DNA from: Bacillota bacterium
Lineage (GTDB): Bacteria; Bacillota; Clostridia; Christensenellales; Pumilibacteraceae
Length of the DNA: 7,056 bases
NCBI GenBank assembly: GCA_009787685.1
Contig: WQSV01000071.1
Span: forward strand, 87-7,142
Direction: 5' to 3'
This document shows, in pieces, positions 1 through 5,640 of the stretch. Position 1 is the first letter of the stretch. Every line of letters begins with the position of its first letter. The position numbers were made by a program, and so were the translations under genes. The notes under the pieces are model-generated. The model saw only the letters and a program-made list of their open reading frames with translations. It had not been told where the DNA came from and did no database searches.

Positions 1-8
1 TTATTATA

Positions 9-14
9 CCTTCT
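9..14 (-). promoter_or_regulatory. Probable ribosome binding site of a gene just beyond the left edge
   Basis: On the minus strand the sequence after the ispE stop reads AGAAGG followed by eight A/T-rich bases to the window edge. No terminator hairpin lies between ispE and this site. The spacing would put a start codon immediately outside the window, so ispE is probably followed by a co-oriented, co-transcribed gene. The start codon itself is not visible, so this is an inference from one motif and its spacing. Confidence 0.35.
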
Positions 15-37
15 TTTGTGAGATTTGTCCACTGTTT

Positions 38-874
38 TTAAAGCGTGGTGAAACAAGCTTTTGCCCAAAGTCCTAGCTTACTGATTTCTTTCTCAGCTTG
101 CATTGCTATGCCCATTGTCTCAAAAATTCCAACACAGGTTGAACCAGAACCTGTCATGAATGAAATAATCGAGCCATGTTTCTTGATAAGTTCAATGTGG
201 TCGGAGATTTCGGGAACAAGGAATATCGCTGGAGCAGTCAGATCATTATGGATGTTTTGAATTAGGGAATTTAAATCGTTTGTTTTAATCGCCAAAATCA
301 AATTATCAATCATTGTGCATTGTTCATTGTGCGTTGCGTATTTCCCAAAACACTCCCTCGTAGAAACCCCCTTTTTCCCTTTGACCAAAAGCAAATTCAG
401 TTTCATGTTGCTTTCGATTTTTTCAACCTCTTCTCCCGTCCCCCCGACTCTTTTAAAACCGTTTGTTAGCATACTTGGAACATCGCTTCCGACTTGTTTT
501 GCAATCCTCAATAAATTAACACCGCGATTGGACAATTCAAATTTTTCTTCCAAAACATTCAAAACTGTTGCTGCATTTCCACTCCCACCGCCGAGTCCCG
601 CTTCCATGGGAATGTTTTTTTTGATGAAAATATCTGCTCCAAACACGACATGCTCGCGAACTAGTTGACATGCTTTTGTGACAGTATTGTTGTTATCATC
701 GATTGACCTGTCCGAAAAATTGGTTGTGATGGTGCCAGAATCGTTGAATGAAATATTGACATCATCACAAAGACTAATGCTTGTGCTGACCATATCAAGA
801 ATGTGCAAACCCTCGTGCTTGCCTGAAACCTTTAGTCCGAGATTAATTTTTGCATATGATGGTATTTTTTTCAT
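38..874 (-). CDS. ispE: 4-diphosphocytidyl-2-C-methyl-D-erythritol kinase (IspE), complete
   Basis: This is the cytosolic ATP-dependent kinase of the non-mevalonate (MEP) isoprenoid pathway; it phosphorylates the 2-hydroxyl of CDP-methylerythritol. The 278-residue product has the GHMP-kinase layout. The N-terminal motif PSYAKINLGLKV (residues 5-16) holds the expected catalytic Lys9. The ATP-binding loop is PMEAGLGGGSGNAA (89-102). GSDVP (129-133) holds the expected catalytic Asp131, and the C-terminal glycine motif is TGSGST (241-246). Length is normal for the family. The open frame extends to TTG at 910, but those codons overlap a promoter. Four tandem ATGs occupy 872-883, and the last gives the usual MKKIPSYAKIN start. 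No Shine-Dalgarno precedes them. Residues 180-188 are encoded by a short tandem repeat (311-338). The gene lies 67-76 bp downstream of sipL on the same strand. Identity is near certain; the exact start is not. Confidence 0.95.
   Translation of the reverse strand: MKKIPSYAKINLGLKVSGKHEGLHILDMVSTSISLCDDVNISFNDSGTITTNFSDRSIDDNNNTVTKACQLVREHVVFGADIFIKKNIPMEAGLGGGSGNAATVLNVLEEKFELSNRGVNLLRIAKQVGSDVPSMLTNGFKRVGGTGEEVEKIESNMKLNLLLVKGKKGVSTRECFGKYATHNEQCTMIDNLILAIKTNDLNSLIQNIHNDLTAPAIFLVPEISDHIELIKKHGSIISFMTGSGSTCVGIFETMGIAMQAEKEISKLGLWAKACFTTL
311..338. repeat. Two 14-bp tandem repeat units inside ispE
   Basis: CATTGTGCATTGTT (311-324) is followed directly by CATTGTGCGTTGCG (325-338), identical at 11 of 14 positions. 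In ispE this encodes ATHNEQCTM (residues 180-188). That segment lies between the STREVF-like stretch and the helix LILAIK, where kinases of this family vary in length. It may be an in-frame repeat insertion or local duplication. Confidence 0.5.
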
Positions 875-881
875 CATCATC

Positions 882-910
882 ATTATAGCAAAAAGCCAAC
901 ACTTTTGCAA
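882..910 (-). promoter_or_regulatory. Sigma-A type promoter for ispE, overlapping its ATG run
   Basis: On the minus strand TTGCAA (910-905) is followed by a 17-base spacer and a perfect TATAAT (887-882). The last two bases of the -10 box belong to the first of four consecutive ATG codons. The expected transcription start falls at about 876-874, on or next to the last two ATGs. That leaves essentially no 5' leader. Read-through from sipL upstream is also possible. Confidence 0.6.
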
Positions 911-934
911 GCATTGGCTCGTTGTTTATTTGAT

Positions 935-950
935 TATTGAATATTCAATA
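935..950. repeat. Perfect 16-bp palindrome between sipL and ispE
   Basis: TATTGAATATTCAATA is a perfect palindrome beginning at the base next to the sipL stop codon (951-953). There is no loop and no T-run after it on the minus strand, so it is not a convincing terminator. It lies 25-40 bp upstream of the ispE -35 box, where a dimeric regulator could bind. No regulator is recognised, and A+T-rich DNA makes chance palindromes more likely. Confidence 0.35.
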
Positions 951-2465
951 TTATTTCAAATGGCGATATGCTATCACTCTTTCTCCACCATTCAGTGGAA
1001 GTGTTAATTTCGGATTTTGAGTCAAGACGAGTTCTGGTGTTGTTCCAAGTGATTTTGCTACTTCCCAAAGAGTTTCACCATTTCTTGCAATGTGAATTGA
1101 GAAAGCACTTGATGGGATAACGCGCTCTACTCCAAGTTTCAATGCCGTGATTACGCTTCTTGTTTCTTTTTCAATGACATCAACTTCAATTTCAATATCG
1201 GCTTTGATGTCGATTTCGTTTCCACGACGAATCTTTGTCTGGACTCCGACGACATGCCCTTTAACCAAGATTTCATTTGATTCAACGACTTGCGCGTTTG
1301 CACTGAATGAGAACGGAAGTTCAACTGAAACGGAGTTTTTTGTTCCTGTGTCTTGCGAAAAGTAGACGACATTGCAACTTGCAAGTCCTTCAAAATCAAT
1401 TCTGTTTGCGTTAATTCTTGTTGAAGTGATGTTGAGCGTTTGCCCAGAGATTGCACAAATAGTGTCAGCAAGCGCTGAATTTTTGTCCAAGGTCACTTGT
1501 CCGTCAACACGGTCTGCAATCAATGTTCTAAACTTTAAGCTTCTCAAGTCAAGAGTTTTTGTTTCCGCGACCAATTCATGCGAGACACTAAAAACATCAC
1601 TGACATGTGAAATTGACTGCTCTTCAAATGCTTTTATTACTGAAGAAACTTCAAACTCCATGATAAGTGCGCTTTTTTCAGAATCGCTCTCTAGTGACAT
1701 TCTGCTCTCTTTAATAACAAGGTTTGCAAGCATTGTCGCATTGTCGCTAGCTCCGATTGCACCCGCCTCGTGAGTGAAGTTCGTGATGTGAGTCTTTTGC
1801 GAAATCTGACCCTCTTCATCTTCAAAGAAAATATCGGACACGATTTTTCCCTCAAGAATGCAAGAGTCGGTTTGACTTCTTGTGCTTGCTAGGATGATTT
1901 TTGACTCATGTCCAAGCATTGAAACATTTCCGACAAACTCTGTGTTGTCCGAGATTGTGAATTCTTCTTTCGTCTCAGCACAAAGACGTGAGAAGTTAAA
2001 TTTGTCTTCATGAGTGTAGACCCCTTCTCCGCCGTGAGTCAAGATGTCGATGCTTTGACGTTGCACCGCGTCGAGGTTGACCAAAACGACAGATGCGAGT
2101 TTGATCTCTCTCTCGTCAACCGAAACGATATCCGTGTCTATGATGCTCGCACTGAAAAGTGGAAGCGTGTCGGTCGTTATCATCTCGCTCGTCACTTTGT
2201 CAGAGAAATCCGCATTGTAGTCTAGTGCATGGTTTTTTCCCTCGCTACACGCATAGATAACTTTGAAGTTAACTCGCCCTGAATAACGCGACTCATGAAG
2301 AAATGTCTCAGATGGCGAGACTGAGCAAAATGACGAAACTGAAAGCACGCGCGCAATCGCAGTGCCATTAACGGGCTTTAGTCTTGCCTCGACAATCGCT
2401 TGTGATGAAGAAATTCTCATCAAGTTATCAAAGCGAGATGCCTCAAAAGTTGGTTCAAATGACAT
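951..2465 (-). CDS. sipL: SipL-like spore coat morphogenetic protein (SPOCS/DUF3794 repeats plus LysM)
   Basis: The 504-residue product resembles the clostridial DUF3794 (SPOCS) proteins with a C-terminal LysM domain. Their studied member, SipL of Clostridioides difficile, binds SpoIVA at the forespore surface and is needed for coat assembly, a role like SpoVID in Bacillus. Most of the chain is acidic, beta-rich and without a signal peptide or membrane helix. About three SPOCS-like modules can be suggested, near residues 18-125, 160-270 and 335-440; these limits are approximate. Residues 455-504 form the LysM domain, with the hallmark pattern from FSIHIARNGETLWEVAKSLG through LVLTQNPKL to GGERVIAY. 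The ATG at 2465 has AAAGGAG nine to ten bases upstream (2482-2476). A CATAGGATA box just upstream would suit a mother-cell sigma factor. The adjacent ispE is a common clostridial neighbour. The family call is firm; orthology to SipL itself is inferred from architecture. Confidence 0.85.
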   Translation of the reverse strand: MSFEPTFEASRFDNLMRISSSQAIVEARLKPVNGTAIARVLSVSSFCSVSPSETFLHESRYSGRVNFKVIYACSEGKNHALDYNADFSDKVTSEMITTDTLPLFSASIIDTDIVSVDEREIKLASVVLVNLDAVQRQSIDILTHGGEGVYTHEDKFNFSRLCAETKEEFTISDNTEFVGNVSMLGHESKIILASTRSQTDSCILEGKIVSDIFFEDEEGQISQKTHITNFTHEAGAIGASDNATMLANLVIKESRMSLESDSEKSALIMEFEVSSVIKAFEEQSISHVSDVFSVSHELVAETKTLDLRSLKFRTLIADRVDGQVTLDKNSALADTICAISGQTLNITSTRINANRIDFEGLASCNVVYFSQDTGTKNSVSVELPFSFSANAQVVESNEILVKGHVVGVQTKIRRGNEIDIKADIEIEVDVIEKETRSVITALKLGVERVIPSSAFSIHIARNGETLWEVAKSLGTTPELVLTQNPKLTLPLNGGERVIAYRHLK

Positions 2466-2484
2466 AGTAGTTTTACTCCTTTCT

Positions 2485-2493
2485 TATCCTATG
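2485..2493 (-). promoter_or_regulatory. Candidate mother-cell sigma (SigE/SigK type) -10 box for sipL
   Basis: CATAGGATA on the minus strand fits the CATANNNTA pattern of sigma-K -10 elements and is close to the sigma-E pattern. It lies 19 bases upstream of the sipL ATG and just before AAAGGAG. No clear -35 element could be fixed, and the leader would be very short. Mother-cell control is expected for a SipL-type gene, so site and biology agree, but nine A+T-rich bases are weak evidence. Confidence 0.3.
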
Positions 2494-2616
2494 GTTTAGT
2501 TTTCATGTTTTGGGCAAGCCCTTGTTTGTCCATAGTGCATAACACTATATTCTATTGTCAAACTTGGACAAATATGACAACTTTTTGTGATTTCATCAAT
2601 TTTGTGTTTTTGTGAT

Positions 2617-2645
2617 TTGTCATGCTTGTCTTTTCCATAATATTA
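2617..2645 (+). promoter_or_regulatory. Possible veg promoter, weak match
   Basis: TTGTCA (2617-2622) is a good -35 element. Seventeen bases later comes ATATTA; TAATAT overlaps it at a spacing of 15. Neither is a good -10 box. It is the best plus-strand candidate I found in front of veg, a gene that is strongly transcribed in Bacillus. Confidence 0.25.
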
Positions 2646-2674
2646 GATAACCGAATTATATATGTATGGAATGG

Positions 2675-2687
2675 AAAAAAAGTGTCA
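2675..2687. repeat. Copy 1 of a 13-bp repeat, AAAAAAAGTGTCA
   Basis: The 13-mer is identical at 2675-2687, 4716-4728 and 4794-4806, always outside genes. The third copy is one arm of a terminator. This copy has no pairing arm nearby. Read on the minus strand it gives TTGACAC followed by seven T, so it could also act as a -35 box toward sipL. Confidence 0.5.
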
Positions 2688-2731
2688 ATAATTATTTGGG
2701 AAACTTTATTCTAATAGGAGATTAAAAAACT

Positions 2732-2971
2732 ATGCGCAAATCTGGAATATCAATTGAAGAAGTCAAAGACAAAGTCGCCGCACTCAAAGGAGTGAGACTA
2801 AAAATTGCTGTCAACCACGGACGAAAAAGAATCGTCAAATATGAAGGAGAAATTTCTGACACCTATCCAAGTGTTTTCACAATGAAAATTGAAGACAACA
2901 AAAACATCAAAAATCTCACCTTTTCCTATTCCGATGTCATTTGTGGCGACATCAAATTCTCCTATGCTTAA
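2732..2971 (+). CDS. veg: Veg family protein
   Basis: This 79-residue cytosolic protein matches the Veg family (86 residues in Bacillus subtilis). The match covers the basic segment LKIAVNHGRKRIVKYEGEI (residues 23-41), the family core TYPSVFTMKIED (44-55), and the SYSDVICGDI stretch near the end (65-74). The acidic C-terminal tail of the Bacillus protein is missing. Veg is a small SH3-barrel-like protein, linked in Bacillus to biofilm matrix gene expression; its molecular role is not settled. AGGAG at 2716-2720 lies eleven bases before the ATG, and a strong hairpin follows the stop. In Bacillus veg lies just upstream of ispE. Here the two are close but divergent, with sipL between them. Confidence 0.9.
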   Translation: MRKSGISIEEVKDKVAALKGVRLKIAVNHGRKRIVKYEGEISDTYPSVFTMKIEDNKNIKNLTFSYSDVICGDIKFSYA

Positions 2972-2994
2972 AGACATGACTAATCGAAACAACG

Positions 2995-3037
2995 AAAAAT
3001 GACAAACATGATATTTTTTCATGTTTGTCATTTTTTT
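2995..3037. terminator. Bidirectional intrinsic terminator between veg and the 507-residue protein gene
   Basis: A perfect 12-bp stem joins TGACAAACATGA (3000-3011) to TCATGTTTGTCA (3019-3030) across a seven-base loop. Five further A-T pairs extend it. Seven T follow on the plus strand (3031-3037), and five follow on the minus strand. It lies 24 bp after the veg stop and 13 bp after the stop of the convergent gene, so it can serve both. Confidence 0.9.
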
Positions 3038-3049
3038 GGCAACTACTGA

Positions 3050-4573
3050 TTAATCGCTTGTTTTTTTCGATTCTTTTTCTTTAAGAATTTTTAATGTTTC
3101 AGAAATGGCAAAGGCACTTGGATGATGAAGTTCTCCCTTCGTTAGCCAGCCTTCAATTTTTGGATCTATTATTTTTTCAAATTTAATATATTCTCCATCC
3201 CTAAAAAATTTCCATACCCTTTCCTCCGTTTCTTTACTGCACTCTGGACCATTAACAATTATTGAAAAAACCAGATCGATTACTCCATTAAAAGAATTGA
3301 GTCCGAATCCAAGCAAATAAATATCTGTTCTTTTTTTATCATCTTGATCTGTAAAACTAGCATACAAATCTTGAAACTTTTTTGACTTTGCAAATTCAAA
3401 TGGGTTTTTCTTGCATTCCCTATGTTCATCTCTAAATAATTCTTTTGAAAGACCTCTTAAAAGATTGTATTTAATAAGATCATAATCTTGCAAGTTTTTA
3501 ATTATCTCTCCATTTTTACAAGGAACCGTTAATTGAACCGATGGAACTAGTGCTTGTTCTTCGGCACAAATTGGCATATTGTCTTTCTTTTTGTGGATTG
3601 CAACTTCCCACTCATATGTTCCATCTTTTGTTTTTGTTTTTACTGCTACTGCTGCTGTCGCACCTATTGCTATTGGTCGAAGATTCACTTTTTTATTTCT
3701 TATTAAACTGCCCTTGCCACCATGTAGTGCTGAAAAATTATCTTCACGTATTGGGCTTTTCCTTTCACCTTCCTTTACAGCTTCTTCTATAGCCTCTTTT
3801 TGCATTTTTATATAACTGTGTGATATTGGAAAATAAGTAGTTTTTTTAACATGCAAATTGACCAAATCATCCTCTAAATTACCATCTTGAACTTCACTGA
3901 CAAATAAGGCGGGTAAATCATCAAAACTATCTGGCTTGCGTTCCCCTCTCCACTTATAGATTGTGCTTTCCATTCCATCAATAAGCGGATGATGTTCTTG
4001 TCCATCAAAAACAAGTTTTATTTTCCCCCCCTCTTTCAATTTGAATATATCTTCAACATTTCCATCTTCTGCTAGTTCGGCAAATTTCATTTTTTGACGA
4101 GGAGTTTTAAGCCAATTTTTTTCCATAAGAAAAGGAATTCTTTTGAAAGGTGGTTCTCCAATTTGACATTTATAACATTTTTCCTCTTCTCCATGCTCTT
4201 TGTGAAAATCCAATAGCCATTCTAAAATCTCAGAAAAAGGTATTTCTTTTTTTGCATCACCCACTTCATATTTAGAACATTTTTTCTCTTCTTCTTCTTT
4301 TTTACTGTTATTGTGCGCTCTATTCTTTTCACGAATATGTAAGACTATTGAAATTATTAAAGCAAAAGCAAATGCACTGCTAACAACTATTATTATAATG
4401 GTGAACGCCCTAACAGGCCCCCAATTTTCAGCATATCTATTTAAAATAACAGCTCCTATTAAAGGCAATATGATGCCAGTGGCCATACCCAAAAACCGTC
4501 CTAATTTTTTGATGATAAAATCACCAACATATTTAAGCACTCTTCCTGCTTTTTGTCTTTTGTTTTCTGCCAT
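3050..4573 (-). CDS. Unrecognised two-helix membrane protein with a possible Nudix-like cytoplasmic domain
   Basis: I cannot name this 507-residue protein. A basic start (KRQKAGRVLKYV) precedes two membrane helices at about residues 29-46 and 56-80. A charged linker with KKEEEEKK (91-98) and a long soluble part follow. By the positive-inside pattern, both ends should be cytoplasmic. CYKC (133-136) and a third cysteine at 99 are the only metal-site hints. Residues about 297-497 resemble degenerate Nudix-type domains. A beta hairpin GATAAVAVKTKTKDG (304-318) is followed by charged VAIHKKK. LLRGLSKELF (371-380) stands where a REx2EE box would be, then YLLGFGLNSFNGVIDLVFSIIV (419-440) and a final helix after HHPSAF. 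The full GX5EX7REUXEEXGU box is absent, so hydrolysis is doubtful. AAAGGA sits nine to ten bases before the ATG. The gene looks richer in A+T than its neighbours. It has its own promoter and a terminator, so it is a single-gene unit. The Nudix call is tentative. Confidence 0.8.
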   Translation of the reverse strand: MAENKRQKAGRVLKYVGDFIIKKLGRFLGMATGIILPLIGAVILNRYAENWGPVRAFTIIIIVVSSAFAFALIISIVLHIREKNRAHNNSKKEEEEKKCSKYEVGDAKKEIPFSEILEWLLDFHKEHGEEEKCYKCQIGEPPFKRIPFLMEKNWLKTPRQKMKFAELAEDGNVEDIFKLKEGGKIKLVFDGQEHHPLIDGMESTIYKWRGERKPDSFDDLPALFVSEVQDGNLEDDLVNLHVKKTTYFPISHSYIKMQKEAIEEAVKEGERKSPIREDNFSALHGGKGSLIRNKKVNLRPIAIGATAAVAVKTKTKDGTYEWEVAIHKKKDNMPICAEEQALVPSVQLTVPCKNGEIIKNLQDYDLIKYNLLRGLSKELFRDEHRECKKNPFEFAKSKKFQDLYASFTDQDDKKRTDIYLLGFGLNSFNGVIDLVFSIIVNGPECSKETEERVWKFFRDGEYIKFEKIIDPKIEGWLTKGELHHPSAFAISETLKILKEKESKKTSD

Positions 4574-4599
4574 TATGTTTTTTCCTTTGTGAGAGTTTG

Positions 4600-4618
4600 A
4601 ACTAAAAGATTTTTAGTT
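4600..4618. promoter_or_regulatory. Palindrome at the transcription start of the 507-residue protein gene
   Basis: AACTAAAA (4600-4607) is inverted as TTTTAGTT (4611-4618) around three bases. The predicted start point is about 4619, so the element begins at +1. It could be an operator for a repressor, or form an 8-bp hairpin at the extreme 5' end of the mRNA. About 26 bases remain between it and the ATG, including the ribosome binding site. Confidence 0.5.
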
Positions 4619-4625
4619 TGAGGAT

Positions 4626-4654
4626 AGTATAGCATGAAATGAATTTTTTGTCAA
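4626..4654 (-). promoter_or_regulatory. Near-consensus sigma-A promoter for the 507-residue protein gene
   Basis: On the minus strand a perfect TTGACA (4654-4649) is followed by exactly 17 bases and TATACT (4631-4626), five of six matches. It is the best promoter in the window. The start point would be about 4619, giving a leader of about 46 bases with AAAGGA near its end. So strong a promoter suggests constitutive expression, or control by the palindrome at +1. Confidence 0.8.
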
Positions 4655-4715
4655 TAGAATTTTGAAAAATTAATAGTGAGTTTTGAATGTTTTTGTTGAA
4701 GTGAAAATTAATTTG

Positions 4716-4728
4716 AAAAAAAGTGTCA
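4716..4728. repeat. Copy 2 of the 13-bp repeat AAAAAAAGTGTCA
   Basis: Identical to 2675-2687 and to the left arm of the terminator at 4794-4833. It has no facing arm within about 60 bp. It lies in the otherwise featureless stretch 4655-4793, where no convincing gene is seen. Confidence 0.5.
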
Positions 4729-4793
4729 CAGTCTTTGGATGTTTGTTGAATTCTTCTAATGCTAGCACTCACCGTCAAAAATGCCAAAAACAT

Positions 4794-4833
4794 AAAAAAA
4801 GTGTCAACCTATTTTCTAGGTTGACACTTTTTT
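4794..4833. terminator. Strong intrinsic terminator of the zinc-ribbon/acidic protein gene
   Basis: GTGTCAACCTA (4801-4811) pairs perfectly with TAGGTTGACAC (4817-4827) over a five-base loop. A/T pairs extend the stem by six. On the minus strand it ends in seven T (4800-4794) and lies 26 bp after the stop codon of the gene at 4860-5474. T-runs on both sides make it usable in both directions, though no plus-strand gene ends here. Confidence 0.9.
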
Positions 4834-4859
4834 AAAATATATTTTTGTTTTTAGGCAAA

Positions 4860-5474
4860 TTAGTCTTCCCATTCTTCGTCGTCATCTTCAGAATCTTCGT
4901 CGTCTTCATCTTCTGGGCGATCGAGGAAGTCGTCTTCGTTGATTTCAAAGTCGAAGTCATCTGGTTCTGCGTATTGAGAAGAGAAGTCCTCTTCTTCCTC
5001 TTCTTCCTCTTCTTCTTCAAGTTCACCCTCAAACATTTGACTGTCGACTTCTTCGATTGCCGTCTCGTCAATTCCAAGGTCGATGTCTTTGACTTTTTTG
5101 ACATCTTCATCCACTTCTTCTTCTTCTTCAAAAAAGTCTTTTTCAGTTAAAGAATCTTGTTCTTTTTTGCAAGAATAGCAAATTTCTTCGTTTGGCTTTT
5201 CTGCGACAAAGCTAGTCACACAAATTGGACAGATTTTTTCAATAACATCGTCTTCATCCGGAATTAAAACGCTTTTGTCCACAAGTCCAGTTTCTGCCTT
5301 GCAAACAAAACACAGTTTATCTTTTTTGTCAATGTAGTTCAAATCACATCTTGGGCATTGCACCCAAACTGGAGGCTCTGATTTTTTTTCAACTTTCTTC
5401 TCTTCTTTTTTTGCGATTTTTTCTTGTTTTGCTTTTTCTTTTGCAATTTTTTTTGTTTCTTTTTCTTTGCTCAT
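4860..5474 (-). CDS. Charge-segregated protein with two zinc ribbons and a poly-acidic tail
   Basis: I do not recognise this 204-residue protein. It has three parts. Residues 1-32 are lysine-rich and helical (KEKETKKIAKEKAKQEKIAKK). Residues 40-102 carry two four-cysteine sites, CPRC...CFVC (40/43/55/58) and CPIC...CYSC (82/85/99/102), each typical of a zinc ribbon. Residues 114-204 are almost all Glu/Asp, with ten consecutive Glu at 153-162 and a final EEWED. There is no signal peptide or membrane helix. The acidic tail recalls the RNA polymerase delta subunit, but the N-terminal domain of delta is absent. A role with nucleic acid or RNA polymerase is a guess from composition. An in-frame ATG at 5522 lies upstream of the better promoter's -10 box and has no ribosome binding site. 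I chose 5474, with AAAGGAAA about 12 bases upstream. A strong terminator follows. Confidence 0.8.
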   Translation of the reverse strand: MSKEKETKKIAKEKAKQEKIAKKEEKKVEKKSEPPVWVQCPRCDLNYIDKKDKLCFVCKAETGLVDKSVLIPDEDDVIEKICPICVTSFVAEKPNEEICYSCKKEQDSLTEKDFFEEEEEVDEDVKKVKDIDLGIDETAIEEVDSQMFEGELEEEEEEEEEEDFSSQYAEPDDFDFEINEDDFLDRPEDEDDEDSEDDDEEWED

Positions 5475-5511
5475 GTTTTTGTTTATTTCCTTTTGTTTTG
5501 TTTTCAACAGT

Positions 5512-5540
5512 ATTGTATTCATTTTTGATAGAAAAGTAAA
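5512..5540 (-). promoter_or_regulatory. Promoter for the zinc-ribbon/acidic protein gene
   Basis: TTTACT (5540-5535), a 17-base spacer and TACAAT (5517-5512) match the consensus at nine of twelve positions on the minus strand. The start would be about 5505, downstream of the ATG at 5522, which supports translation from 5474. An overlapping weaker pair, TTGTGA-17-TATCAA (5553-5525), would start about 5518. Confidence 0.55.
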
Positions 5541-5640
5541 CTATTTTTCACAACTTTTTAAAAGTTTTTTTAAGTTAAGTTTTTTTGGCTTGGAAAGTTC
5601 AGTTGGTACTAGTTATTCCTTTGTTAAGGTGGATGTGTGA

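Larger units (their letters stand above)
2466..2731. promoter_or_regulatory. Divergent sipL/veg control region
   Basis: These 266 bp hold no gene. A nested inverted structure is visible. TTTGTCC (2525-2531) pairs with GGACAAA (2566-2572). Directly inside it ATAGTG (2532-2537) pairs with CACTAT (2543-2548) across a five-base loop. TTGTCA (2555-2560) also faces TGACAA (2575-2580). Minus-strand candidates for sipL are a CATAGGATA box (2493-2485) and TTGTCC-16-TATAGT (2571-2544). The veg side has an AGGAG site at 2716-2720, eleven bases before its ATG. Promoter assignments here are weak. Confidence 0.45.

Noticed and set aside
951..2465. Long overlapping open frames on both strands inside sipL
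   Set aside because: They are shadows: none has a ribosome binding site or family motifs, while the sipL frame has a clear SPOCS/LysM signature.
2512..2521. GGGC/GCCC inverted repeat upstream of sipL
   Set aside because: Four base pairs with a two-base loop cannot form a useful hairpin and there is no T-run.
3535..3595. Cytidine-deaminase-like CAE...PC motif in the 507-residue protein (ICAEEQAL...TVPCKNG)
   Set aside because: Only about 11 residues separate the two parts, the second cysteine of PCxxC is missing, and no deaminase core surrounds it.
4763..4773. Half of a CIRCE-like heat-shock operator (GCTAGCACTC)
   Set aside because: The inverted partner GAGTGCTAA nine bases away is absent, and no chaperone gene follows.
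4602..4793. Minus-strand open frame of 63 codons
   Set aside because: It starts beside a terminator, has no ribosome binding site, runs through the promoter and leader of the next gene, and its composition looks non-coding.
5552..5571. Terminator-like AACTTTT/AAAAGTT followed by seven T
   Set aside because: The stem is nearly all A/T with a one-base loop, and no plus-strand gene ends before it, so function as a terminator is unlikely.
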